5,134 bases of DNA from Methanosarcinales archaeon. GTDB taxonomy: Archaea > Halobacteriota > Methanosarcinia > Methanosarcinales > Methanosarcinaceae. Shown piece after piece: positions 1 to 3,834 of this stretch (positions are counted from its first letter, which is position 1; each line of letters opens with the position of its first letter). Location: the NCBI GenBank assembly GCA_012329085.1, contig JAAXQB010000166.1:1-5134 (forward strand), given 5' to 3'. A program made the translations under genes and the position numbers. Below the pieces are notes generated by a model. It ran no database searches. It was given only the letters and a program-made list of their open reading frames with translations, and was not told the origin of the DNA.

Positions 1-17
1 ATATGATATATAAGAAA

Positions 18-99
18 AACAAGCAAACGCTTATTCATTCTGAACAAGCAAACGCTTATTCATTCTGAACAAGCAAACGCTTATTCATTCTGAACAAGC
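18..99 (+). repeat. Tandem 25-bp hairpin repeat, 3.3 copies
   Basis: Three exact copies of a 25-bp unit start at 18, 43 and 68, and a partial fourth ends at 99. Read as structure, the array is three hairpins at 29-49, 54-74 and 79-99. Each has arms GCTTATTC and GAACAAGC (one mismatch) around the loop ATTCT, and they are separated by the 4-nt linker AAAC. A single copy with perfect arms recurs at 1602-1622, so this is a locally amplified member of the dispersed hairpin family. There are no spacers, so it is not a CRISPR array. Its function is unknown. Confidence 0.9.
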
Positions 100-127
100 T
101 ATTGAAAACTTCCCTCAGTACATAACT

Positions 128-178
128 CTATAAGTTATATACTAACACTTATTCGTTCCGAATGAGCTATTAAAAAAT
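128..178 (+). repeat. Dispersed hairpin element, single module
   Basis: The motif AAGTTATATAC (132-142) is followed by a hairpin with arms CTTATTCG (148-155) and CGAATGAG (159-166), one G-U pair and loop TTC, and then by CTATTAAAAAA. The order of motif, hairpin and A-rich tail matches the other plus-oriented copies in the window. A weaker inverted repeat, AACGC / GCGTT, follows at 185-210. Confidence 0.7.
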
Positions 179-230
179 TTCTTTAACGCACTCTGAAAAA
201 TTTGAGCGTTAAGAGTATAACAATCATTCA

Positions 231-300
231 CATTCTAACGAGAATGGATTTTACAAGTTATAACTAACGCTCGTTCGTTCAATCACGAGCTATAAAAAAA
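231..300 (+). repeat. Dispersed hairpin element with GTTCAATCACGAGC core
   Basis: A small hairpin, CATTCT / AGAATG (231-246), precedes the motif TTACAAGTTATAAC (251-264). Next comes a hairpin with arms GCTCGT (269-274) and ACGAGC (285-290), and then TATAAAAAAA. The 14-mer GTTCAATCACGAGC (277-290) recurs exactly at 1511-1524 and, in reverse complement, at 3631-3644. A one-base variant lies at 1316-1329. Confidence 0.75.
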
Positions 301-472
301 TAAATTTTTCTTAATTAAATCCACGAAAATTGAAATTTTTGATAAAAATTCCAATAAACAAGGAAAACTTATTAAAATTATTTTCCATTAAATTGTTTTT
401 TCCATTATATTGATGAAATATATTTAAATGATTTAACGAGAAATTGGAAATTTCTCTGAGTATGTAATGAAC
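301..472. other. AT-rich noncoding stretch with one perfect hairpin
   Basis: No convincing gene is seen here. The stretch is mostly A and T, and the minus-strand open frame across it has no ribosome site and begins inside a repeat hairpin. The one clear structure is an 8-bp perfect hairpin with a 3-nt loop, arms GAGAAATT (438-445) and AATTTCTC (449-456). Its base composition resembles the GAAAATC/GATTTTC module found in the composite repeats. Confidence 0.55.
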
Positions 473-524
473 GCTCGTTCTCTTTGAGAGCACATTCTTG
501 GAAAAAGAATGTGCGTTGACGAGC
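473..524 (+). repeat. Nested inverted repeat upstream of psmB
   Basis: Outer arms GCTCGT (473-478) and ACGAGC (519-524) enclose a short hairpin CTCT/AGAG (480-490) and a perfect 10-bp hairpin, GCACATTCTT (490-499) and AAGAATGTGC (505-514), around GGAAA. The two inner hairpins share base 490, so they would compete or shorten. It is the strongest secondary structure in the leader and abuts the psmB TATA-like box. It could be a cruciform in DNA, a terminator-like structure for upstream transcription, or simply another repeat copy. A regulatory role is inference. Confidence 0.75.
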
Positions 525-540
525 TTTATAAATTATATAC
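525..540 (+). promoter_or_regulatory. Probable psmB archaeal TATA-box promoter
   Basis: TTTATAAATT (525-534), overlapping AAATTATATAC (530-540), is the best TATA-like sequence upstream of psmB. With the usual archaeal spacing of about 25 bp, transcription would begin near 552-560, giving a leader of about 30 nt that carries the ribosome site. The second half differs by one base from the AAGTTATATAC motif that heads several repeat copies, so the promoter may be repeat-derived. No start site was measured. Confidence 0.5.
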
Positions 541-577
541 AATGGAAAACTAAATTATTCTTAAACTTTATTACTAA

Positions 578-582
578 GAGGT
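578..582 (+). promoter_or_regulatory. psmB ribosome binding site
   Basis: GAGGT lies 6 nt before the ATG at 589 and supports that start. No other in-frame ATG has a comparable site, and this start leaves the short propeptide normal for the family. Confidence 0.75.
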
Positions 583-588
583 AAATAA

Positions 589-1221
589 ATGGTTGATGAT
601 AAATACTTAAAAGGCACAACTACTATCGGAATAGTATGCAATGATTGCATTGTTCTTGCGACAGAAATGCGAGCAACAATGGGAAATTTCATTGCTTCAA
701 AAACCGCAAAAAAAATTTATAAAATAGATGATTTTGTAGGAATGACAACAGCAGGATCCGTTGGAGATGCACAACAAATTATACGAGTTATAAGTGTAGA
801 ATCTAAACTTTATAAAATGAGACGAAAAGAATCAATGACAATTAAAGGAATTGCAACACTTTTATCAAATCTTTTAAGTGGACAACGATATTACCCAATG
901 ATGGTGCAATTGCTCGTGGGTGGCATGGATAAAAAAGGACCGTGTATTTATTCACTTGATGCAATGGGTGGTGCAATCGAAGAAATGAAGGCAGTTTCCA
1001 CAGGATCTGGTTCCATGATTGCATATGGAGTATTAGAAGATCATTTCAAAGAAAACATGCCAAAAGAAGAAGGAATAGCTCTTGCAATAAGGGCACTTCA
1101 TAATGCAATGAAAAGAGATTCAGCATCAGGTGAAGGTATTGATGTTGTAGTTATTGAAAAGGATTCCTATACGCAATTGGATCAAAAAGAAGTTCAAAAA
1201 TATCAAGCACTATTAAATTAA
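589..1221 (+). CDS. psmB: Proteasome subunit beta (archaeal 20S proteasome)
   Basis: This is the catalytic beta subunit of the cytoplasmic 20S proteasome. It forms the two inner heptameric rings and cleaves proteins fed in through the alpha rings by a PAN- or Cdc48-type ATPase. The 210-residue length is normal. Residues 1-9 (MVDDKYLKG) are a short propeptide ending in Gly, so self-cleavage would expose Thr10 of the TTTIGI motif as the N-terminal nucleophile. The partners known from the Thermoplasma enzyme are present: an acidic residue at mature position 17 (Glu26), Lys42 (mature Lys33), the TGSGS stretch (138-142) and RDSASG (176-181), supplying the Asp and Ser near the active site. MVQLLVGG (105-112) is also typical. 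The gene stands alone, with its own TATA-like box, ribosome site and terminator. The alpha subunit is not in the window. Identification is secure; nothing appears broken. Confidence 0.97.
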   Translation: MVDDKYLKGTTTIGIVCNDCIVLATEMRATMGNFIASKTAKKIYKIDDFVGMTTAGSVGDAQQIIRVISVESKLYKMRRKESMTIKGIATLLSNLLSGQRYYPMMVQLLVGGMDKKGPCIYSLDAMGGAIEEMKAVSTGSGSMIAYGVLEDHFKENMPKEEGIALAIRALHNAMKRDSASGEGIDVVVIEKDSYTQLDQKEVQKYQALLN

Positions 1222-1230
1222 ATTAGATAG

Positions 1231-1258
1231 TATTCATTGACAAAATGAATGTTTTTTT
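1231..1258 (+). terminator. psmB hairpin/T-tract terminator
   Basis: A hairpin with arms ATTCATT (1232-1238) and AATGAAT (1244-1250), loop GACAA, begins 10 nt after the psmB stop and is followed directly by GTTTTTTT. The T-tract is the part known to drive archaeal termination; the hairpin may protect the 3' end. The arms use the same ATTCATT vocabulary as the dispersed repeats, so it may derive from one. Confidence 0.7.
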
Positions 1259-1300
1259 AATATTGCACTCTTTTGAAAAATATAGATTTTTATGAATTTT

Positions 1301-1365
1301 ATCTATCGCTCATTTGTTCAATCATGAGCAAACGCTCATTTGTTCCAAATGAACTATTAAAAATA
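1301..1365 (+). repeat. Double-hairpin repeat element
   Basis: Two hairpins stand in tandem. The first has arms GCTCAT (1308-1313) and ATGAGC (1324-1329) and contains GTTCAATCATGAGC. Then come the linker AAAC (1330-1333) and a second hairpin with arms TCATTT (1336-1341) and AAATGA (1347-1352), followed by ACTATTAAAAA. The AAAC linker and A-rich tail match the tandem array at 18-99. Confidence 0.7.
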
Positions 1366-1394
1366 GAATGTGAAAATAGAAATTTCTTTGAAAA

Positions 1395-1449
1395 TCATTC
1401 TCAAAAAGAATGAGTGTTAAGTATAATAATACGAAAATCAGAGATTTTC
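1395..1449 (+). repeat. Two small repeat-family hairpins
   Basis: One hairpin has arms TCATTCT (1395-1401) and AGAATGA (1407-1413) around CAAAA. The other has arms GAAAATC (1433-1439) and GATTTTC (1443-1449) around AGA. These correspond to the second and third modules of the composite elements at 1851-1924 and 2306-2374, here separated by extra AT-rich sequence. Confidence 0.6.
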
Positions 1450-1483
1450 TAATACATATTTTTAATTCCTTCTAAACATGTAT

Positions 1484-1632
1484 TTACAAGTTATATACTA
1501 CGCTCAGAATGTTCAATCACGAGCTGTCGAAAATCATAAATTTTCTTAAACTCATTCTGAAAGAATGAGTGATTGCGATTGTTCGTTTCGAACGAGCAAA
1601 CGCTTATTCATTCTGAATAAGCTATTAAAAAA
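1484..1632 (+). repeat. Large composite hairpin repeat
   Basis: This is the longest plus-oriented copy. In order it has TTACAAGTTATATAC (1484-1498), GTTCAATCACGAGC (1511-1524), a 9-bp hairpin ACTCATTCT / AGAATGAGT with loop GAA (1550-1570), and a hairpin GTTCG / CGAAC (1581-1593). The linker AAAC (1597-1600) and a perfect hairpin with arms GCTTATTC (1602-1609) and GAATAAGC (1615-1622) follow, ending in TATTAAAAAAA. It joins nearly all the modules seen singly elsewhere and has no coding potential. Confidence 0.75.
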
Positions 1633-1850
1633 ATAAATAGAAAAATCAGTGAATTTGTATAAAAATCTATATTTTATCATACCACTCACATCATCTTTCT
1701 TATATTAAAATTTGTTGCATTAAATAGAAAAGTTCTAATTTCATATAACAATAAATTGCAGCATTTTAACTTTTATTTTGTATTGCAATTTTTAAATAAT
1801 GCAAATTTAAAACAATACAATTTATAAATAGATTGTTTTATAAAAATTTT
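1633..1850. other. AT-rich gap without a recognised gene
   Basis: No open frame or known RNA is seen. There is an 8-bp inverted repeat, TTGTATTG (1778-1785) and CAATACAA (1813-1820), around a 27-nt AT-rich centre. The sequence around it has several TTGCA/TGCAA words. TTTATAAATA (1821-1830) looks like a TATA box, but no gene follows it on the plus strand. The stretch separates plus-oriented repeat copies on its left from mainly minus-oriented ones on its right. Confidence 0.4.
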
Positions 1851-1924
1851 TTATAGCTCATTCAGAATGAATGAGCGTAAACACTCATTCTTTCAGAGTG
1901 AGTTTAAAAAAATCTTTGATTTTT
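1851..1924 (-). repeat. Three-hairpin composite repeat, copy 1
   Basis: On the plus strand there are three hairpins. Hairpin A has arms GCTCATTC (1856-1863) and GAATGAGC (1869-1876) with loop AGAAT. Hairpin B has arms ACTCATTCT (1883-1891) and AGAGTGAGT (1895-1903), one G-U pair. Hairpin C has arms AAAAATC (1908-1914) and GATTTTT (1918-1924) with loop TTT. The linker is GTAAAC. The TATAAAAAA tail lies on the minus strand, so this copy is inverted relative to 1602-1632. It is nearly identical to 2306-2374 and is the parent form of the repeats inside gatD. Confidence 0.85.
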
Positions 1925-2250
1925 GATGAAAAATTAAATTTTTCCCCATATCTAAAAAAATAAATATAGAATATTTTCTAAAACATTAGCCCCTTTAAAA
2001 AATGCAGGTTTATAGATTATCTGTAAAAAAAGTTCAAAATAAAATGTGTAAAACTCAATTCATCAATTGAATGTATAAATAAAATTTAAAGTATTTAATT
2101 TTCTTAATTTAAATTTTTAACCATATATAATATTATAAATTATCTACTATTAAAAATATATTTTAATATATACATATTATTTCAATCCGTGTAACAAAAA
2201 ATTAAAAATTTTCGTTACTTTTTCATTGTTATATATAATTTATAACAAAG
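1925..2250. other. AT-rich noncoding stretch with weak hairpins
   Basis: No gene is recognised. The structures present are TCAATT/AATTGA (2055-2070); an imperfect hairpin with outer arms GTAAC (2191-2195) and GTTAC (2214-2218) followed by five T; and TTGTTATA (2226-2233) with TATAACAA (2241-2248). The GTAAC hairpin with its T-tract looks terminator-like on the plus strand, but no plus-strand transcript leading into it is evident. In DNA this AT-rich, most such arms carry little weight. Confidence 0.4.
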
Positions 2251-2251
2251 C

Positions 2252-2270
2252 TCATTCTCGAAGAGAATGA
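2252..2270. repeat. Single hairpin module
   Basis: Perfect 8-bp arms TCATTCTC (2252-2259) and GAGAATGA (2263-2270) surround the loop GAA. This is the same type as hairpin B of the composite elements, standing alone about 35 bp from the composite at 2306. Confidence 0.65.
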
Positions 2271-2305
2271 ACGATGTGGAAAATTTTTGATAGTTCATTC
2301 GAAAA

Positions 2306-2374
2306 GCACATTCGGAATGAATGAGCGTAAACACTCATTCTTTCAGAATGAGTTTAAGAAAATCTTTGATTTTC
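2306..2374 (-). repeat. Three-hairpin composite repeat, copy 2
   Basis: Hairpin A has arms GCACATTC (2306-2313, one mismatch) and GAATGAGC (2319-2326). Hairpin B has perfect 9-bp arms ACTCATTCT (2333-2341) and AGAATGAGT (2345-2353). Hairpin C has arms GAAAATC (2358-2364) and GATTTTC (2368-2374). From the loop of A to the end of C it differs from copy 1 at about three positions in some 60. Two of these changes restore or keep pairing (the G-U in B becomes A-U; both ends of stem C change together), which hints that the hairpins are under selection. Confidence 0.85.
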
Positions 2375-2456
2375 GTTTTCGTTCTGAATGGATGCTATAC
2401 TAAACCTTTATCATTTTTCTTAATTTTTATACATATGTTTCATTTTATAATTATTA

Positions 2457-2488
2457 ACGCACATTCATTCTGAATGTGTTATAAAAAA
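2457..2488 (+). repeat. Single hairpin module with A-rich tail
   Basis: Arms CACATTC (2460-2466) and GAATGTG (2472-2478) surround ATTCT, preceded by AACG and followed by TTATAAAAAA. It uses the GCACATTC arm variant also found at 2306 and in the gatD repeats. It is plus-oriented, although the nearest gene, the epimerase, is on the minus strand. Confidence 0.7.
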
Positions 2489-2597
2489 ACAAGATGTAAT
2501 TATGGAATATGAAAAATAATTATTTAAAATATTAATAAAATTGTTTTAAATTATATAAACGGTTTGATATATCTCAAAAATTTTAATTAAAATATAT

Positions 2598-3497
2598 TCA
2601 TTCCAAAAACTTCCGTAAACCCATTTCAATACTAATTTTCGGAACATATCCAATAGATTTCGCTTTTGAAATATCTGCATAACTATCCATTATATCCCCC
2701 ATACGAGAAGGTAAATACTCAATTCCACCACCATTGTCATGAATATTAAGTATCATTTCTGCAAGTTTCTGCACACTTATCTTTTGTCCAGTCCCCACAT
2801 TAAAAACACCACCAATCGCAGAATCCTGCTCCATTGCAAGAAGTACCATATCCACCACATCATGAACAGACACGAAATCACGAGTTTGTGACCCACTTCC
2901 AAAAATTGGCAAATATTCATTATTTTTAACCTTTTCAATAAATATCGAAATCACTCCAGAATATGGATTTGATGAATCTTGCCTAGGGCTATATATATTA
3001 AATGGTCTAAGACAAACAACTGGCAACCCAAATTGCCTATGATACATCTTACTATAAATTTCCCCAGAAAGCTTACTTGCACCATACGGTGAAAGAGGAT
3101 TTAATGGATGCAATTCATCCACAGGTAAATATTCTGTATTTCCATACACCGCAGCAGAACTAAAATATATAAATCGATTTACATCCGCATATCGTGCAGC
3201 TTCGAGCATATTAAGAGTGCCAATTAAATTATTTTGCGCATCAAACATTGGATTCTCCATAGATTTTCCAACACTTATCTGTGCCGCAAGATGAATGACT
3301 ACATCACATCCATCAACAATATCCATAATATCGACATCCAATACATCTTTTTTAATAACTTCTACATCAGATGGAACTTTTTTCCATGTAAAAGAAGACA
3401 TATTATCAAGTAAAACAACTTCGTTATTTTCCATTAAATTTTCTGCAATATAGCTTCCAACCTGTCCAAGCCCCCCTGTAATTAATATTTTATCCAA
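2598..3497 (-). CDS. GalE-like NAD-dependent sugar-nucleotide epimerase
   Basis: This 299-residue extended short-chain dehydrogenase is close in pattern to UDP-glucose/UDP-GlcNAc 4-epimerases. An N-terminal Rossmann fold binds NAD: GGLGQVG (8-14, a variant of the usual GGAGFIG), Asp31 ending the second strand for the NAD ribose, and HLAAQ (69-73). The catalytic set is Ser113/Ser114 in SSAAVYG and Tyr138-x3-Lys142 in PYGASK. LRPFNIYSPRQ (163-172) and TRDFVSVHDVVD (205-216) belong to the C-terminal substrate domain. The SSAAVYG motif, rather than TDEVYG, argues against a 4,6-dehydratase. It probably makes a UDP-hexose or UDP-HexNAc epimer for envelope polymer or glycoprotein; in Methanobacteriales, pseudomurein needs galactosamine-derived sugars, but that link is inference. 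The exact substrate cannot be read from the sequence. The start is TTG, chosen for the strong ribosome site and the family-typical KILITGG N-terminus. Confidence 0.9.
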   Translation of the reverse strand: MDKILITGGLGQVGSYIAENLMENNEVVLLDNMSSFTWKKVPSDVEVIKKDVLDVDIMDIVDGCDVVIHLAAQISVGKSMENPMFDAQNNLIGTLNMLEAARYADVNRFIYFSSAAVYGNTEYLPVDELHPLNPLSPYGASKLSGEIYSKMYHRQFGLPVVCLRPFNIYSPRQDSSNPYSGVISIFIEKVKNNEYLPIFGSGSQTRDFVSVHDVVDMVLLAMEQDSAIGGVFNVGTGQKISVQKLAEMILNIHDNGGGIEYLPSRMGDIMDSYADISKAKSIGYVPKISIEMGLRKFLE

Positions 3498-3501
3498 AAT
3501 A

Positions 3502-3508
3502 CACCTCC
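3502..3508 (-). promoter_or_regulatory. Strong ribosome site deciding the TTG start
   Basis: On the minus strand GGAGGTG lies 4 nt before TTG at 3497-3495. The nearby ATG at 3510-3508 overlaps the site and is out of frame, and no in-frame ATG sits at a suitable distance, so TTG is the supported start. Confidence 0.8.
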
Positions 3509-3554
3509 ATATTTATATTTATATTTAAATTTCTAAAATTTATTTTTACCAAGC

Positions 3555-3562
3555 ATTATAAA
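3555..3562 (-). promoter_or_regulatory. Possible epimerase TATA box
   Basis: On the minus strand TTTATAAT, preceded by an A-rich stretch (GGTAAAA) that could serve as a BRE, lies about 60 bp before the start codon. A start of transcription near 3530 would leave a leader of about 30 nt with the Shine-Dalgarno site. Other AT-only candidates lie closer, so the choice is tentative. Confidence 0.35.
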
Positions 3563-3600
3563 TTTTACCATTCTACAATAATTATTTTTATTATTATTTT

Positions 3601-3673
3601 TTATAGCTCATTCAGAATGAATGAGTGTTTGCTCGTGATTGAACGCTCTGAGCGTTAGCATATAATTTGTAAA
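3601..3673 (-). repeat. Composite hairpin repeat, minus orientation
   Basis: On the plus strand there is hairpin CTCATTC (3607-3613) / GAATGAG (3619-3625) with loop AGAAT, linker GTTT, then GCTCGTGATTGAAC (3631-3644, the exact complement of the 14-mer at 277 and 1511). A hairpin AACGCT / AGCGTT (3642-3656) and AGCATATAATTTGTAA follow. Read on the minus strand, the order is TTACAAATTATATGC, hairpin, 14-mer, AAAC, hairpin, TATAAAAAA. That is the same order as the plus-oriented copy at 1484-1632, minus its middle hairpins. Confidence 0.8.
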
Positions 3674-3834
3674 TATATGGTTCTTGTTGTATATAACTTA
3701 TAAAATAATATATTTAAATTTTTTTTAGCTTCTGTATATACATTATAATTTAGCGTTTGTTCTACTTAATTTTTCGCATATCAAAATAAACAAATGTTAA
3801 ATACATACTACTATAAGTTATGCATAACAAAAAA
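3674..3834. other. AT-rich spacer downstream of gatD
   Basis: No gene is seen. On the minus strand the AAGTTATATAC motif occurs exactly (3699-3689), here without a hairpin behind it. A perfect 12-bp palindrome, GTTATGCATAAC (3817-3828), lies 6 nt past the gatD stop and could be part of its 3' end. A run of eight T on the plus strand (about 3719-3726) would read as A on the gatD strand, so it does not act as a T-tract for gatD. No clear gatD terminator is visible. Confidence 0.4.

Noticed and set aside
18..99. CRISPR array
   Set aside because: The 25-bp units abut directly with no unique spacers; the period is explained by tandem hairpins with AAAC linkers.
311..493. 60-residue minus-strand open frame
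   Set aside because: It begins inside the nested inverted repeat, has no ribosome site, and its composition is what AT-rich DNA gives by chance.
842..1024. Open frame antisense to psmB
   Set aside because: It lies wholly inside the secure psmB gene and resembles no family I know.
18..2488. Insertion sequence with transposase
   Set aside because: No transposase-like open frame exists among the repeats; they are short and noncoding.
1222..2597. tRNA or known structured RNA gene in the long spacer
   Set aside because: I found no cloverleaf or GTTCRANNC-type T-arm; the GTTCAATCACGAGC motif looks superficially like a T-loop but lacks the rest of a tRNA and recurs as part of the repeats.
2598..3497. 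dTDP-glucose 4,6-dehydratase
   Set aside because: The catalytic stretch is SSAAVYG rather than the TDEVYG type, so an epimerase fits better.
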